A stretch of DNA of 64,000 nt from Lunularia cruciata (GCA_948567375.1 OX419759.1:45051493-45115492), one strand, 5' to 3'. Positions 33,727-44,325 are shown, counted from the stretch's first letter. The notes: generated from the sequence alone by a model not told the origin. A program made the numbers and translations.

Positions 33727-34696
33727 CTATGTTATGTTCTCCAACCTTAAATGTTTGAATAAAGAATTTGCAACATTGTTTTGTTCACCTTTCATTTCTC
33801 TATCTCTTGGTGGAGATATAGCAAGTGGCATATCTACATCAACATCCATAAAAACATCTCTACCAATTATGACTCGCTTGGTTTTAGGTTCAAAGACTTC
33901 ATACTCCTTGGCAAATTTGGAATATTTGATGAAAATTCCCTTTTGGGTTGAGCCTTTGGGTTGAGCTTTTGATGCTTCTCCTTTGGAATATGAAACCAAA
34001 TTAGACAGCAAAATGGCAAGCATAAGAGAGAGAGTGAATTTTTTTTACCATAGAAGACTGCATGCGGTGTTATACTACCTAATCTTGCTAGTGGCAACTG
34101 ATTATGAGTCCACATCACAAACTTGGCTGCAAAAGCACAATATTGGCAACTCAATTTTGCATCTTCAAGGGATATGTGTAACTTTTCAAAGATCATGTGC
34201 ATCATGCACTCAACCATGCCAACAATCTTGTGCATGTAAGTTGGAATCACCATGTACCAAATGCCTTTGGCCTTAAGTGTGCATGAAACTTCCAATTTAG
34301 GAATTCTATGCCTTGATCTATGAGCAAAACCTTCACCTTTCTACTTGTTTTCCTCTAAATTGTTGCCTCCTAGGCCTTGTAGGCCACTTGAAGTTTATCC
34401 ATGGTCTACAAAAAGGCCAAACTTATATACCCAAAATATTCATCTATCCATACAGCTAACCATTTAGTGCCACTAAAGCTAGTTGTATCAAAGTATACAA
34501 AATCTAACACTGTTCCATCCAGAATATCATTTGTCCTTGTGTTTATTTGGAAAAGGTTGTTGGTGCCCCTTACTAACAATGCATGACTCACAACTAGGTA
34601 ATCTACCCTCTCTCCTTTGATGATCAATCCATCAACTACTCCCAAATGTTCAAGTTCATATATTGTATGCATTGATGCATGTGCATGATACCATTC
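33727..34696 (-). pseudogene. Copia integrase
   Basis: Blocks on the minus strand: EHLGVVDGLIIKGERVDYLV (pre-integrase), then NGTVLDFVYFDTTSFSGTKWLAVWID-like core start, and MVECMMHMIFEKLHISLEDA (usually VAERMNRTI). The end reads YEVFEPKTKRVIIGRDVFMDV, the typical copia linker before RT. The element continues right of B1 at 40327. Confidence 0.5.
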
Positions 34697-35107
34697 TGTA
34701 ACAATATGGAGTTTAGCGACAAAGTTAGTCGGGCTCACAAAGTAGCACATAAGACAAATTAGCCTAGAATATTCTGGAAGTATCTAGGAAGCTTCCCGGT
34801 TAGCTTAGCTTGCACCTTAAGTAAGTAGCTTCTAGAAGGAAGCTTCTAGAAGCTTCCAACTAGCTTAGCTTGCATGCCAAGTAGGCGGCTTCTAAAGGAA
34901 GCTTCTTGAGAAGCTTCCTAGTTAACTTGGCTTGCACTTCAAGAAAGCGGCTCAAGGAAGCTTCTTGAGAAGCTTCAAGGGGCTTGTATGCTACCTATAA
35001 ATACCAAAGCCGAAGCTCATGCTAGGCATTTGGAGTTTTCCCTCATTCAAGTGTCCCAATGTGAGTTTCCATTCTCCTATTTCTCTCCTTGGTTTTGGTC
35101 TTTTACA
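34697..35107 (+). repeat. B1 5' LTR
   Basis: 411 bp, TGTAACAATATGGAG to GGTCTTTTACA. The centre is made of imperfect tandem units of about 55-65 bp, each carrying TAGCTTAGCTTGCA, a CAAGTAGG-like block and GAAGCTTC palindromes. TATAAATA at 34996-35003 is the likely core promoter, downstream of these repeats. Confidence 0.5.
34839..34856 (+). promoter_or_regulatory. Perfect four-unit heat shock element in B1 5' LTR
   Basis: GAAGCTTCTAGAAGCTTC consists of GAAnnTTCnnGAAnnTTC with exact spacing. Another TTCnnGAA lies at 34830-34837. It is about 140 bp upstream of the TATA box. Two GAAGCTTC pairs with a 4-bp gap follow downstream. Heat shock factor trimers bind such arrays; binding here is inferred. 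Confidence 0.5.
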
Positions 35108-35108
35108 T

Positions 35109-35120
35109 TGGTATCAGAGT
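35109..35120 (+). other. B1 primer binding site (tRNA-iMet)
   Basis: TGGTATCAGAGT begins two bases after the LTR end; the first 11 bases match the initiator tRNA-Met complement. Confidence 0.5.
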
Positions 35121-35377
35121 AGGAATGGGATGGATGGAATTTATGGACCACCAAATCCACTTCCGCCAAACCATTGGGACTTTCATGTCCAGATATTACC
35201 AAAGCATCGTTTCACATAGTTCATCACCTCATGCTTTGGGCAGGATTTTCTACATATGATCACCATGTTAGAGGAACCCTTGATACTTCCAGTTGTAACT
35301 TATGGAGAATGGTGGACATGTTGTATCTATGTGTTAATCAACTAGATAAATTGAGGGTAGCGGATTAGGGTAGTAGC

Positions 35378-36257
35378 AATGGCGGCAATAGCGGATGTTA
35401 TCCTTGCAATGCAACAACAAATTGAGCATCTTACTCGATTGTTGGATGAACGAGATTAGCAACGACGAGAACAGATAGACAAAGCGCCAGTTCGAGATGG
35501 AGAAGACCGCATTTGATTTCTGAAACCCAAGGTGTTTGAAGGCAAGAATGTTCCAAGCACAGTGGAGAATTTTGTGTTTGACTGTGAATGTTACTTAAAA
35601 GCCACCAATCTTCAAGACGAGCGGAAACAAATTCTCTTGGCTTCTAGCCAGTTGGATGGCGTGGCCAAACTTTGGTGGCAATTCCAAGTAGAAAGAGCTG
35701 AATGACAAATTGTTACACCGATTTTGACATGGGCAAAATTCAAGGATGCAATACTTGGTTGATTTCAGACTATAAATGCCACCCGAGCTGCACGAGATAA
35801 ATTGGCGGAGTTGAGGCAGATTGGCTCGGTGAGAAGCTACATCACACAATTTCAGAATATCATCATGCAAATTCCAGATATCCAAGAAGGTGAAGTTCTG
35901 GATTGATTTGTGCGAGGATTGAAGTCACAAACCAGATTGGAAGTGACCATGCGAGAGCCACAGAACGTAGAAGAAGCCATGCAATTGGCTGAGCGTTTTG
36001 ATTCCTTAGTTGTGACAACTTGGTCTCGACCTCGACCTACACAAAACCTACCAGTACCACAAGTGGAAGAACCGGTACCAATGGAGATTGATGCTATCCA
36101 ACGAAGACCACTTGGCACAATAGATAGAGAAAGATTACAACAAAATGGAGGTTGCTTTTATTGTCGCCAAGTTGGACATTGCATTGCTGAATGTCCACTA
36201 AGGAATGGGCAACCTCAACAAGTTGCCCAGATAGAGTTTGTGGAACAGAATGATTAG
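35378..36257 (+). pseudogene. B1 gag with five stops
   Basis: From ATG 35378 the frame reads MAAIADVILAMQQQIEHLTR, then PKVFEGKNVPSTVENFVFD, VAKLWWQFQVE, FQTINATRAARDKL and FVRGLKSQTRLEVTM, the usual capsid pattern. The knuckle CFYCRQVGHCIAEC at about 36155-36195 is intact CX2CX4HX4C. Stops are one TAG and four TGA, several at positions where Arg (CGA) or Gln (CAG) is expected, so most are single C-to-T changes. Confidence 0.5.
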
Positions 36258-36274
36258 GGAAACAAAGAATCCCA

Positions 36275-36697
36275 GTGGGAGATTTTGAGCCGCCTACTGG
36301 GAGCTTGATTAGTTCTAATGGGATTGAAGGCTCGACCTATGCAAGTCTGCTTCACTTGCAAGGTATGATATCTAATCGGGGTTGTAGAATTTTGGTTGAT
36401 TCTGGAAGTTCAGAGAATTGCATGTCTATGCAAATAGCAAAGGAATTGGGTATTCCTATCAAGCCAGTGATTGGGAGTAGTTTGATGATGGTGGATGGTA
36501 GAAAGGGTTCTTCATTCCGCACCTTGCATCCTGTTACCTTCAAGATTGGGAAGGAGTATTTGGAGTGTATGAGGTTTGTAGTGGCACCTCTACACTATGA
36601 TATCATTCTGGGTCTACCTTGGCTTGAACATCAAAATGTTCAATTTGATTGGACCCAACGCCAAATTCAAGTACAACACCAAGGTAGGAATTTCTGA
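36275..36697 (+). CDS. B1 protease
   Basis: Open for 140 codons. The retropepsin active site is intact: ILVDSGSSENCMSM (D-S-G). Later YDIILGLPWLEHQNVQFDW gives the ILGLPWL motif. It ends at TGA 36695-36697, before a tandem-repeat spacer and RT. Confidence 0.5.
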   Translation: MGDFEPPTGSLISSNGIEGSTYASLLHLQGMISNRGCRILVDSGSSENCMSMQIAKELGIPIKPVIGSSLMMVDGRKGSSFRTLHPVTFKIGKEYLECMRFVVAPLHYDIILGLPWLEHQNVQFDWTQRQIQVQHQGRNF

Positions 36698-36741
36698 TTA
36701 GGTTGTCTGGCACCTCTGAGTGAGACACCTAAGAATAGTTA

Positions 36742-36921
36742 GTCCCAAGGTGGGAAGTATGTCGAGAAGGTAGCCATAGAGCGAATCAGGAAGGGAGATG
36801 AGTCCCAAGATGGGAAGTTTGCCACAAAGGCAACCATGGAGCAAGCTTGGAAGAGAGATGAGTCCCTAGAAGGGAAGTTTGTTAATGAAGCAGCCATAGA
36901 GCAAGCTTTGGAGGAAGATAA
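36742..36921 (+). repeat. Three 60-bp (20-codon) tandem repeats between protease and RT
   Basis: Units at 36742-36801, 36802-36861 and 36862-36921 keep one frame and read like S-x-x-GK-(Y/F)-V/A..A-x-(I/M)-E-(R/Q)..D-(E/K). B2 has only one unit at the matching place (about 27245-27310), so the array expanded in the B1 lineage or shrank in B2. Confidence 0.5.
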
Positions 36922-37990
36922 GTCTGTATTTGCGGTGTGGATCAAGCCGATTGCACAAGAACAATCTGAGGAGAGCCAAGTGCCACATCAAGCAATGGTT
37001 GATTGGATAGTTCAGGAATTTGCGGATGTGTTTCCGGATGATCTGCCAAAGGGGTTACCCTCCAATCGAGGTATGCCCTTCAAGATCGAGTTATTGCCAA
37101 GGAGTACTCCAGTGAGTAGACCAATCTATCGGCTCTCACCAAAGAAGTTGGAGGAGTTGCGAACAACACTTACAAAGTTGTTGGAGAAGGATTTCATACG
37201 ACATAGTACCTCTCCTTGGGGAGCACCGGTACTATTTGTTCCGAAGAAGGATGGAGGACTTCACTTCTGTATTGATTATTGTGGACTCAATAAGCAAACC
37301 GTGAAGAATGCATATCCTTTGCCTCGGATCGATGACCTGCTTGATCAACTAAATGGAGCACGCTAGTTTTCCAAGCTGGATCTTTGTAGCGGCTACTGGC
37401 AAATTCCTATTGAAGGAGAGGATGTGCAAAAGACTGCTTTTCACACAAGGTATGGACATTTTGAGTGGAGAGTTCTACCTTTCGGACTCACTAATGCTCC
37501 AGCAGTCTTCATGGATCAGATGCATCGGGTGTTGGATGGACTATTGGATTGGTCCGTGGTGGTGTTCTTAGATGATATCTTAATCTATAGCAAGACAGAG
37601 GCAGAACACGTGAATCATGTGCGAGAAGTCCTAAGACAACTACGACAGTGGAAATTTTACTGCAAGCAGTCAAAGTGTGCTTTTTGGCAGAAGGAGGTTA
37701 CCTTCTTGGGTCATAAGATCTCATCAGAAGGGATCAAGATGGAAGAAGAGAAGATCAAGGTCATTACTGATTGGCCTACCCCGAAGGATGCTACAGAAGT
37801 ACGAGCATTCAATGGATTGGCCAGTTTTTACCGATGGTTCATCCACTATTATGCTCACATGGTTGCACCATTGATTGACCTCTTGGGAAAGAACTCGAGC
37901 TTCCAATGGACCACCAAGCATGAAGAAGCATTCCAGAAGTTAAAGTATATGGTGTCTTCAAGATCTATTCTTCAACCATATGATCCTTAA
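36836..37990 (+). pseudogene. B1 reverse transcriptase, one stop
   Basis: RT motifs: [73 protein letters not shown] at 37364-37366 (usually Tyr before FSKLDL), [19 protein letters not shown], the catalytic [12 protein letters not shown], and VTFLGHKISSEGIK. It runs into the connection domain (ASFYRWFIHYYAHM). Apart from the stop the domain looks complete. Confidence 0.5.
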
Positions 37991-37999
37991 CTACCTTGT

Positions 38000-38665
38000 G
38001 TGGTTGATTTTGATGCTTCTAACTTTGCAATTGGAGCTGTGTTGCAACAAGAATTTCCAGATGGACTACATCCTATCGCCTTTGTGTCTCACCGACTAAA
38101 TATAGCTGAAAGAAATTACTCTGCTCGAGATTGGGAACAACTTGCAATGGTATATGCCACCAAGGTTTGGAGGCATTATCTCTTGGGGAAGCAAGTGATC
38201 ATGCGAACTGATCACAAGCCATTTTTGCAGACCTTACACTTGGAGCACATGAAGAGTCTGCATCATCGATGGGAAGAGCAACTCCAATTTTTTGACATCA
38301 AACTTGAGTACAAACCAGGTCGGTTCCATGTCATCCCCGATGCTCTATCACGACGACCTGATTTGAAGGATCTTCCTCTCATCACGATGGCAATTACAAC
38401 GATGTCAATTGACCCTAAGGTCCATAATGAGTTTCAATCAGCTCTACAACAAGATCCCTTCTTCCAAATGGTACACGGTTGTCTGACAGCACACGACAAG
38501 GAGTACAACACCTTCTCCTTCAAGGAAGGGCTCTTATTCCATGCAGACCAGATCTATGTTCCAGCTAAAGGTGATCTTCAACTTGTGCGCCTTCAAGAAG
38601 CCCATGATTTACCAATAGCTGGTCACATGGGAGTGGACAAGACCTTGGGCACTGTCCAACGCTAA
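38000..38665 (+). CDS. B1 RNase H and integrase HHCC start
   Basis: Open for 221 codons. RNase H: VDFDASNFAIGAVLQQ (Asp), ARDWEQLAMVYATKVWRHYL (Glu in E-Q-L), IMRTDHKPF (Asp) and PDALSRRPD (final Asp region). It continues to the integrase zinc domain HDLPIAGHMGVDKTLGTVQR and stops at TAA 38663-38665, where Tyr is expected before WWWPNM. Confidence 0.5.
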   Translation: MVDFDASNFAIGAVLQQEFPDGLHPIAFVSHRLNIAERNYSARDWEQLAMVYATKVWRHYLLGKQVIMRTDHKPFLQTLHLEHMKSLHHRWEEQLQFFDIKLEYKPGRFHVIPDALSRRPDLKDLPLITMAITTMSIDPKVHNEFQSALQQDPFFQMVHGCLTAHDKEYNTFSFKEGLLFHADQIYVPAKGDLQLVRLQEAHDLPIAGHMGVDKTLGTVQR

Positions 38666-38680
38666 TGGTGGTGGCCCAAC

Positions 38681-39514
38681 ATGACACGAGATGTTCAAGA
38701 CTTTGTCCGATCATGTGAGAGTTGCCAACGGAATAAGGCCAGCAACCAGAAGCCGAGTGGACTCCTTCAACCACTCGCCATTCCATCCACTCACTGGGAG
38801 CATGTGAGCTTGGATCTCATCACATCTTTGCCAAGGACAAAACAAGGACACACCGCAATTGTGGTGTTTGTGGATAAGCTTAGTAAGCAAATCCACTTGG
38901 CACCAACCTGTGACACCGTAGATGCTCCAACCCTAGCGCAAATCTACTTCGACAATGTCTTCAAGCATCATGGGATGCCACGTGTACTCATCTCTGACCG
39001 TGATCCTTGATTTACCGGGAAGTTTTGGCAAGCACTCTTCCAAATACTTGGCACCAAGCTTGCTTTGTCCACGGCCTATCATCCTCAAACTGATGGACAA
39101 ACCGAACGTGCAAATCGTACATTGGAGGATATGTTGCGGGCCTTTGTCAATGTCCACCATACCAATTGGGATGAATGTCTTGCAGCTGCAGAATTTTCCT
39201 ACAACAATTCCAAACAGGCAAGCACCGGATTTTCTCCCTTCTTTCTCAATTTTGGCCAAGATCCACTTGTTCCAGATTCTCTTCTTGCTCCCCCTCCATC
39301 TCAGGTTCCTCATACTTCCACATTCTTGACCATTATATCCCAATTGCTCCAACAAGCCAAGTCTCACCTCCTTGTTGCTCATAATTGCCAAAAACAATAT
39401 GTGGACCACCATCGTCGTGATCTCACCTTTGAAGTTGGTGATAAAGTCATCCTATCCTCCAGTAACCTCCCTCTCCCACTTGATACCCAAGTTTGTAAAC
39501 TCGCCCCTAACTGA
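38681..39514 (+). pseudogene. B1 integrase core, one stop
   Basis: Zinc-domain Cys pair CESCQ at residues 11-15, then VSLDLITSLP (Asp 1), VLISDRDP (Asp 2) followed by TGA at 39008-39010, then YHPQTDGQTERANRTLEDM (Glu). The C-terminal part FEVGDKVILSSSNLPL is the GPY-type start. All DDE residues are present. A second stop (TGA, 39512-39514) replaces Trp before IGHFDI. Confidence 0.5.
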
Positions 39515-39659
39515 ATAGGACACTTTGATATCACCCAAATTATCTCTCTTGTTGCTTATCGACTTGCCTTACCTTGTCACATGCGCATCCATCTTGTCTT
39601 TCATGTTTCCAAGTTGAAACCCTTTGTTCCTAACCCCTCTTCCTTTTCCTCTTGAGTCC

Positions 39660-39903
39660 AACCTCCCCCTCTTCCTATCCTATCAATGATCATGAGGAGT
39701 ACAAAGTTGATCGTATCCTTGCGCATCGCCATATCCAACAAGGCCGTCGCCAACATACGGAGTACAAGGTCCTTTGGAAAGGGTATCTCCTTCACGATGC
39801 CACGTGGGAACCTCTTTCTCACCTCCAGAATGCACAGACTGCCATCCAAGAATTTAAAGCTTCACTGGCGACGAGGACGTCACCAACTAGCGGCGGGGGA
39901 ATA
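39660..39903 (+). pseudogene. B1 chromodomain and polypurine tract
   Basis: EYKVDRILAHRHIQQGRR, then TEYKVLWKGYLLHDATWEPL is a typical chromodomain with the aromatic residues in place. It is open from 39652 but is separated from integrase by stops. The tract CGGCGGGGGAATA at 39891-39903 precedes the 3' LTR. Confidence 0.5.
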
Positions 39904-40326
39904 TGTAACAATATGGAGTTTAGCGACAAAGTTAGTTGGGCTCACGAAGTAGCACATAAGACAAATTAGCCTAGAATATTCCGGAAGTATCTAGGAAGCT
40001 TCCTGGGAAGCTTCCCGGTTAGCTTAGCTTGCACCTTAAGTAAGTAGCTTCTAGAAGGAAGCTTCTAGAAGCTTCCAACTAGCTTAGCTTGCACGCCAAG
40101 TAGGCGGCTTCTAAAGGAAGCTTCTTGAGAAACTTCCTAGTTAACTTGGCTTGCACTTCAAGAAAGCGGCTCAAGGAAGCTTCTTGAGAAGCTTCAAGGG
40201 GCTTGTATGCTACCTATAAATACCAAAGCCGAAGGTCATGCTAGGCATTCGGAGTTTTCCTTCATTCAAGTGGTCCAATGTGAGTTTCCATTCTCCTATT
40301 TCTCTCCTCGGTTTTGGTCTTTTAAA
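39904..40326 (+). repeat. B1 3' LTR
   Basis: 423 bp, with a 12-bp duplication (CTGGGAAGCTTC-like) not in the 5' copy. Its end is TTTTAAA instead of TTTTACA. The heat-shock array GAAGCTTCTAGAAGCTTC recurs at 40058-40075 and TATAAATA at 40215-40222. Confidence 0.5.
40058..40075 (+). promoter_or_regulatory. Perfect four-unit heat shock element in B1 3' LTR
   Basis: Same GAAnnTTCnnGAAnnTTC array as at 34839-34856, base for base. In a 3' LTR it could also act outward on flanking DNA. Confidence 0.5.
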
Positions 40327-41382
40327 ATTCCATACGCATACTACCAAAACTACCTATATTAGCTACAACCACAATCTCCATAATCTTGCAAGGCATAAGG
40401 TACACTTTACCAATTAGTTTGTTGCATATGAGGGCATCTCTAGACACTAGTATCCAATCAATTCTAATTCCATCCAAGTTGAACTTGCAACTCTTCTTAC
40501 ATACTATTCTAAAAATATAAATGTATCACATGCTCTAGGAACCCAATGCAAATCCTTTGATGATTACACATACATATTCATCTTTGAGATCCAAGATCTT
40601 GATATGTATCTCAACTAAGCTTCTTGATTTGCGTAAGTTCCCTTTGTAATCTTCAACCATCACATTCTTGAAGTTGTGGAGTTCCTTTTTGTCTCCTTGG
40701 ATGCATACATGGCAACACAATTGACGCAAACATATTTTGATGTTTGATTAAACAATGCAATTGTAACCTCAGATTCATGTCTGACTTCTTGAGTTGATAA
40801 CATAATAGCCATGCTAGTGCTTGATTTGTTGTCATTTGACATAGAGCATTATGGATCTCCCTTCTAATGACACTTTCATCCATAAACTTATGCACTCGTG
40901 GACTCATTTATTAATTATGGGTTTCTACTGGCATGCTTTGGAAATTGCTTCTTCTCAAACTACTTCCCAACCTTGTTCAAAGCAAGAGTTGAGATTGGAT
41001 TATATGTTCTCTCCTTCCTTGTGTCTCCTCCTCAAGGAGTATAGACTACACTATATCCTCTATGATCTCATCTTGATTTCTGGACCCTATTGACTATCTT
41101 AAGGGATCCCACAATTCTGGTAGTGCGTTTTAATACAAGGAAGGCCACACTTCACTTGCTCATCTCTACTTGCTTTGACTCATCATCTATGAAAGACAAT
41201 TGTAGATCATTTTCTACAAGAAAAGCTTGGTCATGACTTTTGGAGGTTCATAAATCTCCACTTATTTGTCCCACATCTCTTTTGATGTGTCACATTTGGG
41301 TACATTGCCTATGTTGTGAAGCTTTGACATTAAGGACAATCTACAATACGTGCTTCCAAATCCTCTATATCCCATATGCAAT
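40327..41382 (-). pseudogene. Copia protease and gag remnants
   Basis: On the minus strand near 40470 IDWILVSRDALICNKLIGKV corresponds to copia protease WILDSGATDHI, with D-S-G replaced. Upstream (40907-40660) RREIHNALCQMTTNQALAWL and a degenerate knuckle (KYVCVNCVAMYA) suggest the gag end. Identification rests mainly on position next to the integrase at 34.7 kb once B1 is removed. Confidence 0.5.
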
Positions 41383-41945
41383 TTTTTGAGGAGAAGAGAA
41401 ACACAAGGTTTCATTCCTCAATACTTTGATGCCCAAAGAAGCACCTTATCTTTATTATATAGTAAAGAAGATCCACTCAAAGGAACTACACCCTTGGATC
41501 AAATACATGGATTAATGCTATATCAGCAAGCTCCATCCTTAGATTAGTTGTATGGATTGGTGACATGTCCATCCTTGTCCTATTTGGTTGGTCAAAAAAT
41601 TTTGACCAAAGGGAATCTTTGGGGAATCTTCTTGTAGGAAGCTCAGAATAGAATAGATGAAACATTGTTGAAAATTTTTCAATGAGACAAACAAAGGGGG
41701 GAGAAGGTAATGCCTTTTCCTCCAAAGGAAGAGAAAATCTTTCAATTTTCAATGCCTAATCATCCATTTAGGCCTCCAAAATTGGCCCTAAATTTTTAGG
41801 GTGTTTTTGGCCTTTGCCTTATTAGTGAAAGTACTCTTTTGGTAACACCTCTATCTGATCTACTCAAACCATCATATAAAATATCCCTCAAGATACTAAA
41901 GCCAGTTTCCACCTCTGGATAATCTGTCTAGCTAATGGTATTAAC
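41383..41945 (-). repeat. Degraded family-A LTR, minus orientation
   Basis: It matches the A LTR in order: GAGAAGAGAAACACAAGG, CTTTATTATATAGTAAAG, CACCCTTGGATC, TTGGTTGGTCAAA, TTAGGCCTCCAAAATTG, ACTCTTTTGGTAACACC and TCTAGCTAATGGTATTAACA. Its start lacks the TGTAAT end. No clear target duplication. Confidence 0.5.
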
Positions 41946-42490
41946 ACATCTCTCTCTCTCTACTGAACTAGCTTACTATTGGTTGGACATTGTGACAACT
42001 CATCTACATACTTGTAAAATTGAAAAGAACTCAAGTAGTACTACATCACAAAACTCCATGTCATATAGTTCTTCTCATCCAAGTGATCAATACATTTTGG
42101 ATGATGAAGTAGAATCCATCATCCCAAGAACTAGATTGTAGCAAGAAAGGACTAAGGTGTTATGATACTACAATATGCATTACACTACACTCAATACCCA
42201 AGAATCACCCTTGCAAGGAGACGCACTTAGCCTAACACAGTTACTCAATTCTTGTCAAGAGGAAATCCTAGTAATGTGGCAAGAGGAGGATGTGTAATAA
42301 GACTAAATTCTAAAGGCCTGGAGAAGCATAAGCCCTTGATAGGTTGGAGACACATAAAACCTGAATATTCCTTTCTCTTGATCAAAAACTTGATCATCAA
42401 GTCTTGATCAAATCACTCTTATCAAAAATAATACCACCAATGTCTCCAATCACAATCAAATCATAATACAATCACAAAAGCTTTAGTATA

Positions 42491-42506
42491 TTATGCTTTG
42501 ATACCA
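42491..42506 (-). other. Copia primer binding site
   Basis: The complement TGGTATCAAAGCATAA starts one base from the presumed LTR end (TGTTGTAATAAT on the plus strand from 42507). It is an initiator tRNA-Met type site with one mismatch (TGGTATCAGAGC). Confidence 0.5.
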
Positions 42507-42930
42507 TGTTGTAATAATCTACATTAAATTACTTTCATTTGCTAAATGAAAATTACACATAAGATTGTGAGTCCTTTGGCTATCCTCTACTTGACCCTCC
42601 AAGTTATGGTTGCGCGTATTGACCTATGTAGTGATATAGCTAACACGTTTAAGTATCCTACATTGGGAGTACATTGCATCATTGGCTTGTTTAGGGAGAA
42701 AATAGACTTAGATCATATGCTATTATTTGTCTATCTAAACATGTTGTACTTATGGGTTTGGCTTGTTTGAGAGAAAATAGACTTAGATCATATAATCATA
42801 TACTACTATTGGTCTATTTAAACGTGTTATACTTATGTGCACTACCTATAAGTAATGCTTGGAGTCCCACATAATGGAACATTGCTTATGGGTTTATTTC
42901 TACAATGGTCTTAGCATGCGATGGGATCTA
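42507..42930 (-). repeat. Probable copia LTR (right end unplaced)
   Basis: It begins next to the primer site. It includes a direct repeat of about 75 bp (near 42682-42756 and 42757-42836, sharing GAGAAAATAGACTTAGATCAT). The far border is not certain because no second LTR copy exists in the window. Confidence 0.5.
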
Positions 42931-44320
42931 TAAAAGTTGGAGTGATGGTGGTGAAGATTGGAAGATGGTGGAAGGATGGCTATGGTGATGGCTATGGTGG
43001 GTGCTTGATTGGTTTGCAATGGAGTGAAACTCTAAATGAGATTCAAGTCTAACTTGATGAAATTGATTACAAGCTTGCTTGGTTTATCCTTCTTAGCATT
43101 GGTATATGCAATGTGGAATTTGATGTAGATTTGAGTTTCAACTACTTGAATCAAGGTGAAAAATCCAAGATTACAAAATAGAGAGACCACAAGGCAACAA
43201 AGTTCTAGGCAAATGATTTTGAGGAGCAAATTTGGAGGGAGCATGGTTAGTGTCGTACCTACATTTTTTGTCTTTTCTAAGTTTTAAAGAAGAAGTGCGT
43301 TGGTAAAGCCAAAGGAGGGCTAAACAAGGAAGAAACACAAAGAATTTTGTGTTTGGCATAAACTCCAAGTTGACCTTGGGTCAAAGTCAAAAGGACTCAG
43401 GTCAGGCAGACAGAAGTATGAAGCCAAAGATAGAGGACTTTGTATTAGGATGTGCAACCCAATCCAAAGAACTTGTAACAACTTTCCTTAGGTTCAGCCA
43501 ATCAAGAAAGTACGTGGGAAGAAAGTGACTACCTCAAGATCAAGATGACCTTGAAAGTGACAGGAAACCAACCCATAGGATTGGTGGGTAAAAAGAGAAG
43601 CAATTGAAGAATGACCGATTGGTAAAAGACTATAAAATTAAGATTTTGATAAGGAAGTGCTACAATTTCTAGATGATATCCTATTCCTATTCAAAGTCGA
43701 CCCAAAGGAATGCAAATAGCAAATACGCAAGAGGAGTGGGTTAGAGTCTTGGGTTTGGTCTTTCATAAGTAGAGAGTGAAGAAGCACACAATGGCCCCAA
43801 AGGGAAATAAGCAGAGTACAGTGAGGAGTGGTCTTGCAATTCATCAATAAGATAAGTGGTAAGGATCAAAGTCTTAACTAGACTTCACATCGCATTTCTG
43901 GCCTGGAACTAGAATTTGAGCTTTCCAAGGTTCATAGTAGAAATCGCTGCCAACAATTGCAAAGATAAGCCCAAGCATAAAGGGAAGAGAGGAAATCTGG
44001 CTTGATAAACTAAGTTGGATTGTAGATTATTCCTGGGGACAGAAGCAAGAGAAGTAGGAGGCATCACCTTTTATCAAAGTGTGAGTCTTCCAAAGAAACT
44101 GCCAAGGTGAGGAACTCTTTTAGTAGACCTTGTACCAAGAATGGGTACAAGGTGGATAGCTACAAGGATCCAATACAAAGAGGGATCATCAACACAATGA
44201 TGGCTATGTTCAAGCTAGAGTGGACCACCTATGTAATGATGTAACAAGCAGTCTTCTTTCACCAAATGTTTGTAGGAGACATGGTGGACTAGGCAAAATG
44301 TTTGCACCAACTGGTTGGGC
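42931..44320. other. Unassigned, likely repeat-derived
   Basis: No recognised gene from 42931 to about 44125. From about 44130 a plus-strand frame (NGYKVDSYKDPIQRGIINTM, then FKLEWTTYVMM) runs with stops up to the C1 insertion and seems to resume at 52229. Confidence 0.5.
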
Positions 44321-44325
44321 AGATG
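44130..44325 (+). pseudogene. Unidentified repeat ORF, left part
   Basis: Removing C1 and one copy of AGATG joins this frame to GQMIANWRMDMPPHLFIPLH at 52229 onward. The helix-rich text and position suggest a transposon structural protein, but I do not recognise the family. Stops occur at MM*, VD*. Confidence 0.5.

Larger units (their letters stand above)
34697..40326 (+). mobile_element. B1: Ty3/gypsy chromovirus, youngest-looking element
   Basis: LTRs of 411 and 423 bp differ by about ten substitutions by eye plus one 12-bp duplication. Primer site, gag, protease, RT, RNase H, integrase, chromodomain and polypurine tract are all in place. A 4-bp duplication ATTC flanks it (34693-34696, 40327-40330). 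It sits in copia protease/integrase on the opposite strand. Only about a dozen stops interrupt the genes. Confidence 0.5.
24860..42506 (-). mobile_element. Ty1/copia element, minus strand, broken by nested insertions
   Basis: Read from right to left: primer site (42506-42491), gag remnants, protease, integrase, RT with a YVDD box, RNase H. Copia order (integrase before RT) is clear. The element is interrupted by B2 (25148-32191), B1 (34697-40326) and a family-A LTR (about 41383-41945). Removing these leaves roughly 4.5-5 kb, normal for copia. A left LTR was not found, so the 3' end may be deleted. All genes carry stops. Confidence 0.5.

Noticed and set aside
33983-34276. Plus-strand ORF with a Cys-rich end (CASCTQPCQQSCACK)
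   Set aside because: It is the antisense of the copia integrase, whose motifs read clearly on the minus strand.
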